Assembly (NCBI GenBank): GCA_027485795.1
Contig: JAIXQK010000176.1
Coordinates: 1 to 63,134, forward strand
Source: Oxalobacteraceae bacterium
GTDB taxonomy: Bacteria; Pseudomonadota; Gammaproteobacteria; Burkholderiales; Burkholderiaceae_D
DNA length: 63,134 nucleotides
Direction: 5' to 3'
Shown here one piece after another: positions 17,169-25,514 of this stretch (its first letter is position 1; each line of letters begins with the position of its first letter). The notes beneath the pieces were generated by a model that was not told where the DNA came from, did not search any database, and saw nothing but the letters and a program-made list of their open reading frames with translations. Made by a program: the position numbers and the translations under genes.

Positions 17169-17837
17169 ATGTCCTACGCTGTGAAAAAAAATATCGCCAT
17201 CTTTCTGCACCATCCGATCTGTTCGATCGAGTCCGTGAACGGGATTATTCAGGCCTTGTCACCGGTCTACAACCTGCGCATCTTTACCCGGCACTCGGTG
17301 CAAGAGGGATTTTTTGATGACGTAGAAATGGTCGTATTCCCTGGCGGCTATGGCGACGCCAGCACCTTCAGCGGCTTGCTGAAATCCAATCTGCGTGAGG
17401 TACGCAAATTCCTGCGCCGCGGCGGCAAGTACCTCGGCATTTGCATGGGGGCTTACTGGGCCGATGCGTATTACTTCGATATCCTCGCCGACACCCGCGT
17501 CAAGCAGTACATCAAACGTCGGAATGCCGAGATCAAATCCTCGTACGGAACGACAGCGCAAGTCAGCTGGATGGGCGAGCCTGAACGTATGTATTTTTAT
17601 GACGGCCCTACCTTCATCGGCGGCGAGTTCGAGGAAGTCGCTACCTATGCCAACGGTGATCCGATGGCGATCGTGCAAGGCCAGATCGGATTGATCGGCT
17701 GCCACCCGGAGAGCGAGCAGAGCTGGTACTGGAAGAAGTACATGCAGCCGCAGTGGCATAACGGCACGCATCATCAGCTACTGCTGAGATTTGTCACCGA
17801 GCATCTACTGCAAGAGTCGCAGCTACCGCTGTTCTAA
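17169..17837 (+). CDS. BPL_N / glutamine-amidotransferase-like protein
   Basis: A 222-residue protein of the class I glutamine-amidotransferase fold, resembling the N-terminal domain found on some biotin-protein ligases. Features are VVFPGGYGDAS, a nucleophile elbow LGICMGAYWADAYY (Cys about residue 95) and IGCHPESEQSWYW with His and Glu for a catalytic triad. The start at 17169 is chosen for GGAGCAGG just upstream. No biotin-ligase catalytic domain is attached. It stands between two minus-strand units and ends at a bidirectional terminator shared with the phasin gene. Substrate unknown. Confidence 0.75.
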   Translation: MSYAVKKNIAIFLHHPICSIESVNGIIQALSPVYNLRIFTRHSVQEGFFDDVEMVVFPGGYGDASTFSGLLKSNLREVRKFLRRGGKYLGICMGAYWADAYYFDILADTRVKQYIKRRNAEIKSSYGTTAQVSWMGEPERMYFYDGPTFIGGEFEEVATYANGDPMAIVQGQIGLIGCHPESEQSWYWKKYMQPQWHNGTHHQLLLRFVTEHLLQESQLPLF

Positions 17838-17898
17838 TCGGCTCATCACTTGCGTCGCTATAAACATCAACGTGCTTTGTGCCCTTCGAGCTGAAATA

Positions 17899-17923
17899 AA
17901 AAAGGCTGCCAAGGCAGCCTTTT
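17899..17923. terminator. Bidirectional terminator between BPL_N and phasin genes
   Basis: AAAAAAGGCTGCC, two bases, GGCAGCCTTTTC: a symmetrical GC stem flanked by A and T runs, so it can stop transcription from both convergent genes. Confidence 0.85.
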
Positions 17924-17944
17924 CTAATCATGCGGACAGACGAT

Positions 17945-18517
17945 TCAGGCAGCAGCAGCGGCTTTCTTCGACTTGGCAGGCTTGGCAGAAACGCCGAAGT
18001 GGCTGCCCATGTCGCCGAGTTGCGACTGGAAATGATCGTACGCAGTTTGACCCGCCTTGGCGAATTGCTCGTACATCGCATTGGCGTTCGCCATATTCGA
18101 CTTGAACATATCAACGAACGGCTCGGTACCCGCAGGTGCGGTCTTGCTCATGTCGTTCACCAGCGAGTGGAAATGAGCAGTCGTCTCGGCCATACGCTCT
18201 TGCGCAACCTTGCCCAGCTCAGCTTGTGCCTTGGTGGCGATAGCGGTCAGATGACGCGCATACGAAGCGGCCTTCTCTGCAGACGGCTGCGCCTGCGACT
18301 GCACGATCACGAGTGCCGACTGCGGGTCTTTGGCAGCGAGAATCTCTTGAGCGATAGCGGAAGAATCTTCGAGCGAGGCCTTCATAGTCGCAGCGTTCAA
18401 CTCAGCCAGTTCCGCGACCGCATGCATGGTCTTCTCGGCGATGGCTGAAATCGTTTGGATCTGAGCTTCGGCTTGCGTTTTGCTGGCTTTCGACAGCTGG
18501 TCGATGGCGATGTTCAT
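17945..18517 (-). CDS. Phasin family protein (polyhydroxyalkanoate granule protein)
   Basis: A 190-residue, almost entirely helical, Ala-rich protein without signal peptide, ending in a Lys/Ala tail (KPAKSKKAAAAA) typical of phasins. The central amphipathic helices and the C-terminal PFVDMFKSNMANANAMYEQF match phasin family proteins that coat PHA granules. It has its own promoter with a good -35 and a strong GGAGAG ribosome-binding site, consistent with high expression. No other PHA gene is in the window. Confidence 0.88.
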   Translation of the reverse strand: MNIAIDQLSKASKTQAEAQIQTISAIAEKTMHAVAELAELNAATMKASLEDSSAIAQEILAAKDPQSALVIVQSQAQPSAEKAASYARHLTAIATKAQAELGKVAQERMAETTAHFHSLVNDMSKTAPAGTEPFVDMFKSNMANANAMYEQFAKAGQTAYDHFQSQLGDMGSHFGVSAKPAKSKKAAAAA

Positions 18518-18571
18518 GGTTCTGCTCTCCGGGGTTGAATTATGGTGGCACGGCTATTGTGCAACGCACCA

Positions 18572-18606
18572 AGGCAAATTTTGCCTGTGCGAAATTACGC
18601 TGTCAA
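18572..18606 (-). promoter_or_regulatory. Sigma-70 promoter of the phasin gene with overlapping palindrome
   Basis: On the minus strand: TTGACA (18606-18601), 17 bases, CAAAAT (18583-18578). The odd palindrome AGGCAAA-T-TTTGCCT (18572-18586) covers the -10 box and is well placed for a repressor. PhaR-type control of phasins is known in general; this exact operator is inference. Confidence 0.65.
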
Positions 18607-18740
18607 GCGATAATTCTTGCGCCGCACCAAAACATTTATTATTACTGGTTTGACAAGCAGAAAGACGGCTTAAATCCCCGGAAATAGCTGACAAAGCGCA
18701 AACCTTCATGCATTGGTGGATCGGCGAGCCGCCCACCGTC

Positions 18741-18874
18741 TAGCCAGCGACATTTTGTTTCGAGGCGTGTAGAGCGTGTCTCGTTAGATCGATAGCAAGA
18801 CGGCGGCACCGCAGACAGTACAAGACGTACGGCAAGGGCTGCCAACGCCGCTAGCGGCCAAACGAGACACGCTC
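18741..18874. repeat. Dispersed palindromic element, copy near 18.8 kb
   Basis: Contains the core GCAGACAGTAC-AAGAC-GTACGGCAAG (18811-18836), identical outside the five-base loop to the copy at 38888-38913. It is enclosed by a 14-bp perfect inverted repeat, GAGCGTGTCTCGTT (18772-18785) and AACGAGACACGCTC (18861-18874), which abuts the SDR stop codon. The flank TAGCCAGCGACATTTT (18741-18756) repeats the arm seen at 38.9 kb. The remainder of the 357-bp gap holds the phasin promoter. Confidence 0.8.
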
Positions 18875-19636
18875 CTAGCCGCGGCCGACGTAGGGCATGC
18901 CAGTCGCCATGATTGTCATAAAGAGCACATTACTCTCCAGCGGGAGCTCGGCTATTTGCAGCACAGCATCGGCCACGTGGTTGACGTCCATTCGCGGCTC
19001 CACCTTAGTGGTGCCATCCGCCTGCAGAATACCTGCCGCCATACGCTCAGTCATTTCGGTAGCCGCATTGCCGATGTCAATCTGGCTGCAGGCGATACGA
19101 TGGGCGCGGCCATCGAGTGCAATCGACTTGGTAAGTCCGGTGATGGCGTGCTTAGTTGCGGTATACGGCGCCGACATCGGGCGCGGTGCATGCGCCGAGA
19201 TGGAGCCGTTGTTGATGATGCGTCCACCCTGCGGATTTTGCGCCTTCATCATGCGAATCGCCTCTTGCGAGCACAAAAATGCGCCAGTAAGGTTAGCGTC
19301 CACCACCGCTTTCCACTGCTCGTAGCTTAATGATTCAATCGGCACCGCAGGCGCACTGACACCCGCGTTATTAAACAGCACATCGAGCCGACCGAATTTG
19401 CTTTGGGTTGCTGCGAATAACTGCTTAACGCTTTCCGGGTCGCCCACATCACAGCGCTGCGCGAGTGTGTTCTCGTAGGTACCGCCGATATCAGCAATCG
19501 CCTGCTCGAGCTTATCGAGCTGCCGACCAGCCATCACGACGCGGTAACCCGCACGTAAAAACGCTTTCGCCGTCGCCTTGCCAATACCTGCGCCCGCGCC
19601 GGTAACTAGCGCTACTTTCAATCCATGCTCAGACAT
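18875..19636 (-). CDS. SDR-family oxidoreductase
   Basis: A 253-residue short-chain dehydrogenase. The NAD(P)-binding glycine motif is [13 protein letters not shown] (residues 11-23), the structural motif is LFNNAGVS, the catalytic Ser is in NNGSISAH and the active-site pair in YTATKHAI. The ATG at 19636 overlaps the stop of the upstream aminotransferase (TGATG), so the two are translationally coupled. The coupling suggests that the keto acid or aldehyde made by the transaminase is reduced, or its precursor oxidised, by this enzyme. Substrate not predictable. Confidence 0.88.
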   Translation of the reverse strand: MSEHGLKVALVTGAGAGIGKATAKAFLRAGYRVVMAGRQLDKLEQAIADIGGTYENTLAQRCDVGDPESVKQLFAATQSKFGRLDVLFNNAGVSAPAVPIESLSYEQWKAVVDANLTGAFLCSQEAIRMMKAQNPQGGRIINNGSISAHAPRPMSAPYTATKHAITGLTKSIALDGRAHRIACSQIDIGNAATEMTERMAAGILQADGTTKVEPRMDVNHVADAVLQIAELPLESNVLFMTIMATGMPYVGRG

Positions 19637-20838
19637 CAAGAATTTCCCTTCGCTACAAATGCTTTAATCCGCCCTACACCCTCACGAATCGCTTGATCTG
19701 ATGCGGCGTAACTCAAACGAATATGTTGCCCCTCGTCCTCAGCGCGCGGACCAAAGTGAATATCCGCCAACACAGCAACGCCCGCCTCAGTTAATAGGCG
19801 CTGACGAAATTCCTCGGAATCACGACAACCGGTGACGCGGCAAGCCTCGGTCACATTCGGCCAAGCGTAAAAAGCGCCTCCCGGTGACTGACACGTGACG
19901 CCAGGGATATCGTTTAACAGATTGACCACCAGATCACGTCGCTGCTGAAAAATTTCGCGCATGCGATCAGCATCATCTTGCGGGCCGAGTAATGCCTCGA
20001 CGCCAGCCCACTGCGTGATTTGCGAAGCACATGACTCGGTATTCGTGATCCAGGTGGTGAAGAAAGGTGCCAACTGCCGATTCGCCATATAGCCCAGACG
20101 CCAACCTGTCATGGCGTAGGTTTTAGATAAACCATCAGCAATGATGGTGCGTTCCTGCATGCCCGGCTCCGAAGCGATCGAATGAAACTCACCGTCATAA
20201 ATTAGGCGACCATAAATTTCGTCTGCGTAAACCCATACCTGCGGATGCGCACGTAGTACCTCCGCGATTGCTTGCATATCCTGCTTGGGAATCACGCCAC
20301 CGGTGGGATTTTGCGGCGAATTCAAAATCAATAATCGTGTCTTTGGCGTGATGAGTGCTGCAAGTTCTTGTGGATCAAGACTGAAATTACGCGCCTCGCG
20401 CAGAAAAATCGGTACACCGACCGCACCGCTCGCCTTGATCTGAGATTCATAGATCGGAAATCCCGGCACCGGGTAAATCACTTCGTCACCCGCACCATAA
20501 TCGGTCACCGAGAGAATGGTGTAACCAATAAATGGCTTGGCACCCGCCCCCACGACCACATCGTCCGGACTTACCGCAATGCCACGCGTACGCGAAATTT
20601 CATCAGCCACTGCCTGTCGCAACTCGGCAATCCCAGCGGATGGTGTATAGCCGTGTTTACCCTCGCGAATTGCTTTGACCGCTGCATCCTGCACATGGAC
20701 CGGCGTATGAAAATCCGGTTGCCCAATACAGAACGATACGATATCGCGCCCTTCTCGCAATAACTTGTTGACCTCAGCCAGTACGATGAATGCATTTTCG
20801 GTCCCAAGACTTTGGGCGCGTTGACTTACCTTGGGCAT
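19636..20838 (-). CDS. Class I PLP aminotransferase (aspartate-aminotransferase-like)
   Basis: A 400-residue fold-type I aminotransferase. Visible are [11 protein letters not shown] near the N-terminus, the NSPQNPTGG motif, [13 protein letters not shown], the Schiff-base lysine in [16 protein letters not shown] and the C-terminal substrate Arg in HIRLSYA. It belongs to the broad Asp/aromatic/methionine aminotransferase group. It is the first gene of a two-gene operon with the SDR. A 20-bp palindrome lies about 120 bp upstream. Amino-acid specificity cannot be read. Confidence 0.88.
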   Translation of the reverse strand: MPKVSQRAQSLGTENAFIVLAEVNKLLREGRDIVSFCIGQPDFHTPVHVQDAAVKAIREGKHGYTPSAGIAELRQAVADEISRTRGIAVSPDDVVVGAGAKPFIGYTILSVTDYGAGDEVIYPVPGFPIYESQIKASGAVGVPIFLREARNFSLDPQELAALITPKTRLLILNSPQNPTGGVIPKQDMQAIAEVLRAHPQVWVYADEIYGRLIYDGEFHSIASEPGMQERTIIADGLSKTYAMTGWRLGYMANRQLAPFFTTWITNTESCASQITQWAGVEALLGPQDDADRMREIFQQRRDLVVNLLNDIPGVTCQSPGGAFYAWPNVTEACRVTGCRDSEEFRQRLLTEAGVAVLADIHFGPRAEDEGQHIRLSYAASDQAIREGVGRIKAFVAKGNS

Positions 20839-20959
20839 TGTTTCTCCGTGGTGATTCGCAGGACAGGATGCGCATAAAGTTCATTTTGCCGCTCTCAATG
20901 AGCTACCTCTTCCAGAATTGAGCGACAAAATCCGCGCGATATTGTGACTGATCTGTTTA

Positions 20960-20979
20960 TTTTTGACCCGGGTCAAAAA
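20960..20979. promoter_or_regulatory. Perfect 20-bp palindrome in divergent promoter region
   Basis: TTTTTGACCC followed by its exact reverse complement. It lies in the 305-bp gap between the divergent aminotransferase operon and the Adhesin_E-like gene, ideally placed as an operator. The gap contains no gene-like frame; a TATAAC box near 21076 is a possible -10 for the rightward gene. Confidence 0.6.
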
Positions 20980-21143
20980 AATTCGGCCCTCAAACACCTA
21001 GGCTCGTGGAAAGCATTCGTGACATTGCTCGGTAAAAGCACAGCCAGTTCGGCTAGCGTTTGATGTAATTTGCGGTATAACATTGGCAATAACTTTTTAG
21101 TTTCTGCATTAAACAATTGACAACCAAAACCGGCGAACATCCC

Positions 21144-21527
21144 ATGACACCCAAGAATCTGCTTCCCGCGTTGCTCTTGCTCGGCCTGTGCGCCTCGGCT
21201 CAGGCCGAGCTGGTGAAGGTGTTTGAAAACATTCGCGGCACCGTGGTCTACGCCGACAGTTCTACCCTGTCCGAGAATGGTGATTTACGGCGCGTGGTGG
21301 AGATTCAGTCGTATCGTGATCCCGGCCCACGCGGCATGCTATCAATGAAACTTCTGAAGGAATACAACTGCAAAACAGAAACTGCGCAGATTATTTCTTA
21401 CTCGATGTATACCGAGCGCATGGCCAAGGGTAGTCTGATCGGGCAAGTCAATACGTCGGGCCCCGTCGATAAGTTAACGAAAAACCCGGGCGGTGCTGGC
21501 GGCTGGCGCTACGCTTGCGGTAAGTAA
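21144..21527 (+). CDS. Secreted Adhesin_E-like small protein (second member)
   Basis: A 127-residue protein starting at the ATG at 21144 (MTPKNLLPALLLLGLCASAQ), which begins a proper signal peptide ending SAQAEL. The mature part has the same plan as the protein at 9557: strand VKVFENIRGTVVYADSST, then RRVVEIQSY, a KEYNCKTETAQI motif with a conserved Cys, and a C-terminal WRYACGK. The two Cys probably form a disulfide. Function unknown; likely envelope-located. Confidence 0.75.
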   Translation: MTPKNLLPALLLLGLCASAQAELVKVFENIRGTVVYADSSTLSENGDLRRVVEIQSYRDPGPRGMLSMKLLKEYNCKTETAQIISYSMYTERMAKGSLIGQVNTSGPVDKLTKNPGGAGGWRYACGK

Positions 21528-21605
21528 TTCAGGAAAAATCTAGTGCGTGCGCGAGAGCAGTTCCAACAAGAGTGTCGCCAATGAGTGTGTTGAGCTTGGG
21601 TCTTC

Positions 21606-22001
21606 ATGAGCCAAAATAAAAGCAATGACAAGCATGATCCCGAGCCACACGAATCCGAATTTGATGTGTTCAGGCCGGATGGCGCCACCCGTTTGCCCAA
21701 CCAGCAGTTTCTAGAATCGGCCTTTGAAGCGACCGAGCGCACCGGGCCAATCGAAGCGCGCGTACTGAACGATATCCACAATGCACCGCCGGCGATCGTC
21801 AAACCGCTGCATGAAACCCATTTGCAGGACACGCCTGCAGCACCTGAAACTAGCGCAACCGGTGAACCGCTGACGATTCGTCTGGAGACCTATAGTGTCG
21901 ATCTCGCTGCGCGTATCGCCCGTGTAAAAGCGGAACAAAAAGATGCGCTAGATGGTTTACAGCATCTGCAAGAAGAGAGCAAAGACGAGAGCAAAGATTA
22001 A
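21606..22001 (+). CDS. Hypothetical acidic protein
   Basis: A 131-residue hydrophilic, acidic protein without signal peptide or membrane segment. Its middle part is Pro/Ala/Thr-rich and probably disordered, and the C-terminal 40 residues (SVDLAARIARVKAEQKDALD) look helical. It ends with a small direct repeat, EESKDESKD. A GAGCTTGGG stretch before the ATG is only a weak ribosome-binding site. It faces the small membrane protein gene, 2 bp away. No family recognised. Confidence 0.6.
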   Translation: MSQNKSNDKHDPEPHESEFDVFRPDGATRLPNQQFLESAFEATERTGPIEARVLNDIHNAPPAIVKPLHETHLQDTPAAPETSATGEPLTIRLETYSVDLAARIARVKAEQKDALDGLQHLQEESKDESKD

Positions 22002-22003
22002 AC

Positions 22004-22201
22004 TCAGAAATAACACCAGAGCCCAAGACAACGTCCCGTAGCCCATTGAATCAGCACATCCAGCACCAAGCCCAGCACCGCCACCGGCAAGCCGACATAT
22101 ACCAAGGCCCAAAACGCTGCCCACAAGGTCAGACGCGGTTCTTCAAGGCGATGCCCCATCACGGTTTGTTCGCGGCGTTTACGTTTCAGTTGCTCGAGCA
22201 T
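22004..22201 (-). CDS. Small membrane protein paired with FemAB-like gene (copy 1)
   Basis: A 65-residue protein. A basic N-terminus (LEQLKRKRREQ) precedes EPRLTLWAAFWALVYVGLP, a second hydrophobic segment and the C-terminal signature DVLIQWATGRCLGLWCYF. The protein at 40006 has the same layout (DLVIQWASGDCVGLWC), so this is a paralogous family with two conserved Cys. Both copies are transcribed divergently from a FemAB-like transferase gene. The start at 22201 is chosen by analogy with the second copy; the ribosome-binding site is poor and the frame overlaps the start region of the divergent gene if extended. Confidence 0.68.
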   Translation of the reverse strand: MLEQLKRKRREQTVMGHRLEEPRLTLWAAFWALVYVGLPVAVLGLVLDVLIQWATGRCLGLWCYF

Positions 22202-22234
22202 GCTGGAATTAAATTGAATTTTTGAAGTGAAATA

Positions 22235-23179
22235 ATGACGGTTGATTTTAATCGATGGCAGGTGCATTGGGGCGGTCACCAGCTCGCTGAGTGGGATGCT
22301 GCGCATACGGCAGCACTCGGCGCGCTTCAACAAGACTGGTCATACGGTAGCGCGATGCTATCGCTCGGCGTTCCGGTACTACGTGCGCGTATCGATCAAG
22401 ACGGTGAGACGATCGCGCAAGCACAGTTCATCGTGCGCCGCTTCGGTCGTTTTGCATCTGTCGCGCTCTGCTCGCGCGGACCGATTTGGCGAACATCGCT
22501 CTCCTCAATCGAGCAGGCTCAGGTCTATCAAGCACTCAAGCGCACATTGCCACTCTCTGGTTTGCGCGTGATGCTGGTCACGCCAGAGCAGCCCGCCGGC
22601 GAAGCGAATGGATTACCTGCGATGCGGCGTGTCGTGACCGGCATGTCGACTGTGCTACTCGACATCAGCCCGAGTATGGAACAGTTACGCGCCAATCTGG
22701 AGCATCGTTGGCGGCACCAACTAGCGAGCAGTGAATCATCAGCTTTAAGAGTGGAACGTGTCGGAACACAGCTGAATCAGTTTCAATGGTTGCTGGAGGC
22801 CGAGATCGCGCAACGTCAAGATCGTGGCCTAGATGGTTTACCGCCTGCGTTTGTCCAGCGCTACACCCTGACCCGCACACCCACAGCGAGCACCATCCTC
22901 ACACTGCGCGCTGATGCGGGACGCGAACGCGTCGCTGCAATGATGTTTCTGATACATGGTGCGTCTGCCACATACCACATCGGCTGGACCAGCGAAGCAG
23001 GTCGCGATGCGCATGCTCACAATCTAATTCTTTGGAAAGCCATCGAAGAACTAAAAGCGCGTGGCATACAGCAGCTTGATCTTGGTGGCGTTAATACAAT
23101 CCGCAGCGCAGGGGTTGCACGCTTCAAGCTAAGAACGGGTGGCAAGCTGGTCACACTCGCGGGCAGTTATTTGTTGTAA
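22235..23179 (+). CDS. FemAB/GNAT-like transferase (copy 1)
   Basis: A 314-residue cytoplasmic protein with the C-terminal signature of the FemAB/GNAT superfamily: GASATYHIGWTS, HNLILWKAIEELKARG, QQLDLGGVNT and RFKLRTGGKLVTLAGSY, comparable to the GGI...RFKxxFGG pattern of peptidyl transferases such as FemX. Family members transfer an aminoacyl or acyl group, often to a cell-wall precursor. A paralogue at 40432 shares the whole length. The divergent small membrane protein gene starts 33 bp away, which suggests joint function at the membrane. Substrate unknown. Confidence 0.75.
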   Translation: MTVDFNRWQVHWGGHQLAEWDAAHTAALGALQQDWSYGSAMLSLGVPVLRARIDQDGETIAQAQFIVRRFGRFASVALCSRGPIWRTSLSSIEQAQVYQALKRTLPLSGLRVMLVTPEQPAGEANGLPAMRRVVTGMSTVLLDISPSMEQLRANLEHRWRHQLASSESSALRVERVGTQLNQFQWLLEAEIAQRQDRGLDGLPPAFVQRYTLTRTPTASTILTLRADAGRERVAAMMFLIHGASATYHIGWTSEAGRDAHAHNLILWKAIEELKARGIQQLDLGGVNTIRSAGVARFKLRTGGKLVTLAGSYLL

Positions 23180-23257
23180 GTGACCATGCATAGCTAAGTG
23201 TGCAGGTCAGCATCAATTAACATCAGGCTGTCACTGAACTTCATGAGGGAGACTTGA

Positions 23258-23752
23258 ATGCTTCGCGCCGCACGCACACCGAGCCACATCATCCGCCCCT
23301 CGCTGATCTTTACGCTCTGCCTCGGGCTGCTCTCGCCCACTCACGCCACGGCCGAGTCACGACTCGCACAACAAGCGCTGCACTGCTCAGCGATATTTAG
23401 TGTGTTTGCCGAGAGTCTGGCGGATGACAGCAAGCGGGCAAAAGAATTCAAACGCGGGGTCGAAATATTCACCGAGCTGTATGTGAAAGAGAGTGAAGGC
23501 GACCCGGCGGCAGCCAAGCGCGATGCCGAGCAACGCCGCACGGCGCTACTAACGCAATTCCAGCAGCAGATGGCGCAGCGTGAGCCTTACCTACGCGAGG
23601 ATGGGGTCGTGTGCGGTGCCTGGGCCGAGGCGTTTTTTGCGCAGGGCGAGAGCTGGACTTTCGTACCGGTGTACCCCAAGGTGATCTCGATCAGCGCGCG
23701 TCAGAAGTACACCCCGCTCGGCGCCGAAGCCTTCCCGCGCTGGCGTCGCTAA
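23258..23752 (+). CDS. Hypothetical secreted protein
   Basis: A 164-residue protein with a signal peptide of the form IIRPSLIFTLCLGLLSPTHA (cleavage about residue 33). The mature protein is helical and charged, with Cys at QALHCSA and GVVCGAW that could form a disulfide. The layout resembles small periplasmic proteins of unknown function found in betaproteobacteria. A GAGGGAGAC site precedes the ATG. No family assigned. Confidence 0.65.
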   Translation: MLRAARTPSHIIRPSLIFTLCLGLLSPTHATAESRLAQQALHCSAIFSVFAESLADDSKRAKEFKRGVEIFTELYVKESEGDPAAAKRDAEQRRTALLTQFQQQMAQREPYLREDGVVCGAWAEAFFAQGESWTFVPVYPKVISISARQKYTPLGAEAFPRWRR

Positions 23753-23951
23753 GCCGAACACCGCGTCATCAAAACGCCGCCGCTCCAACCACCGCGGCAC
23801 CCCTTTTCTCTGCATCAGAGGACGCTTCGAAGGCCCTTGGCGAGGGTCTCGCAGTGAAATTCATAGCAAATTGAAAATTAGTTGGTTGGGCGGCTAAAGT
23901 TTGCCGCTTTTCTTCCGATTCTTCGCGCATGAGGATGAGAGGAGAAACGCC

Positions 23952-24173
23952 ATGTTCGTGATCGAAAAGGCATCGGAAGAGCGCCAGCCGGCTGCGCGGG
24001 TGTTCTATCCTTTTCGCGAGATGTTCGTCGGCGACAGCATCCTGATCCAGGATTTCCGTCGCGCTGAGAGCGCACGTGTCGCCGCAATTCAATTCGCAAA
24101 ACGCCGCGGTGGCGAGTGGAAATTCTCGCTCCGCAAAACCCGCGAGGGCTGGCGCATTTTCAGGATTGGCTAG
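23952..24173 (+). CDS. Small basic hypothetical protein
   Basis: A 73-residue protein with a strong GAGAGGAGAA site before the ATG. It is rich in Arg, Lys and aromatic residues, with a repeated pattern FRRAESARVAA and FAKRRGGEWKFSLRKTREGW, suggesting a small alpha/beta fold that may bind nucleic acid. No signal peptide. No family recognised. Confidence 0.6.
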   Translation: MFVIEKASEERQPAARVFYPFREMFVGDSILIQDFRRAESARVAAIQFAKRRGGEWKFSLRKTREGWRIFRIG

Positions 24174-24230
24174 GAAGTTTTTATCACTTCATCACACATC
24201 TAGGATCCACAACCCTTTTGTGTAGAATGC

Positions 24231-24279
24231 GGGCTGTCGCACAGGTCTGAGATTATCTCAATCACGTTCACGACAGCCC
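24231..24279 (+). promoter_or_regulatory. Leader hairpin touching the start codon of the small membrane protein
   Basis: GGGCTGTCG (24231-24239) and its exact complement CGACAGCCC (24271-24279) enclose a second palindrome, TGAGATTATCTCA. The right arm ends directly at the ATG at 24280 and no Shine-Dalgarno sequence is seen. A possible -10 box TAGAAT lies at 24223-24228, so the transcript would begin near the left arm. Confidence 0.55.
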
Positions 24280-24495
24280 ATGGACAACGACTTCCTAATT
24301 CCCCTGCTAGTCACACTGGTCACTGCAATGGCGATCGGTGCCGTCTATTTGCTGACGCTGCTCATGAACGACGGCCAGCCCGAGCAGGATAGCGAGGAAA
24401 CGCTGGCTGATTATGTGGCCGATACAGCGGCAGCCCCCGCAGCCCAATCCGAAGCCGACGGCGCCGCCGCCTCGGCCGAGGCGCAACAACATTAA
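24280..24495 (+). CDS. Small single-span membrane protein
   Basis: A 71-residue protein with one strong membrane segment (IPLLVTLVTAMAIGAVYLL) near the N-terminus and a cytoplasmic or periplasmic acidic Ala/Glu-rich tail. It starts right after a leader hairpin and is followed 8 bp later by a TauE-type permease gene, so it may be a small partner of that transporter. No family recognised. Confidence 0.62.
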   Translation: MDNDFLIPLLVTLVTAMAIGAVYLLTLLMNDGQPEQDSEETLADYVADTAAAPAAQSEADGAAASAEAQQH

Positions 24496-24503
24496 TTCCC
24501 CTG

Positions 24504-25280
24504 ATGTCTCCCGCTGATGCGGCGTTAGTCGCCGCTGGCGCTTTTATGGCTGGCGCGATGAATGCCATCGCGGGTGGCGGTACGTTTTTCTCCTTTCCAG
24601 CGATGCTCATGGCGGGCGTGCCGCCGATCACTGCCAACGCAAGCAACTCCGTCGCGTTGTGGCCCGCCAGTCTCTCGAGTGCCTGGGCTTATCGCCACGA
24701 GGCGATGCGACATGGTCGCTGGGCGGTGCTACTGGCCATACTCTCGGTGATCGGTGGCTTGGTCGGTGGTTTGCTGCTGCTGGCAATTTCTAACCAAACC
24801 TTCATGCGATTGGTTCCCTGGCTCCTGCTGGTGGCCACCACCTTGTTTGCACTCAGCACGCAAGTCAGTCGCATCATTCGCTGGTTGAAACAGCGCCTGA
24901 ATATCGCGGTGTCGGAGCGACCCGGCAGTATTGGCGGCGCCCTGTTTCAATTAATGGTGGCGATCTACGGTGGCTTCTTCGGCGCCGGTATGGGCATTTT
25001 GACGTTGGCCGCGCTCTCGATTCAGGGTTTCGAGGACATGCAAGAGATCAATGCGCTGAAGAATCTGACTTCCGCCATGAACTACACCGTGGCGGCCCTC
25101 ACCTTCATCATCGCCGGCGCCATCAGCTGGCCGCATACCTTGGTGGCCTTGCTCACTGCAGCGATTGGTGGTTATGTGGGCGCAGCGTTTGCACGCAAGC
25201 TGCCGGGGCAATGGTTGAAGCGCTTGGTCATCGCCGTTGGTGCAACGTTGACGGTGGTGTATTTCATCAAAACCGCCTGA
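24504..25280 (+). CDS. TauE/SafE-family anion transporter
   Basis: A 258-residue permease with about eight membrane segments in two related halves, as in the TauE/SafE family of sulfite/sulfonate/organosulfur exporters. Repeat signatures are AGAMNAIAGGGTFFSFPAML in the first half and YGGFFGAGMGILTLAAL in the second, each with a Gly-rich re-entrant loop. There is no periplasmic partner nearby apart from the preceding one-helix protein. Substrate cannot be told from sequence. Confidence 0.85.
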   Translation: MSPADAALVAAGAFMAGAMNAIAGGGTFFSFPAMLMAGVPPITANASNSVALWPASLSSAWAYRHEAMRHGRWAVLLAILSVIGGLVGGLLLLAISNQTFMRLVPWLLLVATTLFALSTQVSRIIRWLKQRLNIAVSERPGSIGGALFQLMVAIYGGFFGAGMGILTLAALSIQGFEDMQEINALKNLTSAMNYTVAALTFIIAGAISWPHTLVALLTAAIGGYVGAAFARKLPGQWLKRLVIAVGATLTVVYFIKTA

Positions 25281-25514
25281 CCCTCGCGGGCGACGCAACC
25301 CGCCCGCATCCGCAACACCTCGGTTTCAAGTCCCCAAGCTGATGACGTGTCGGTTTTTCGACTTCGACCCAAGCAGCCCCGCTCCCACCCCCCAGCTGTA
25401 GCACACTATTTCTCCGTAACCCCATGTTTTTCATAAGTTTTTTACCTATGGCACAGACTTTGCAAAGACGGCGCCAACTATTGGCTTTATGGACCCGATT
25501 GACGGACTTTGCAC

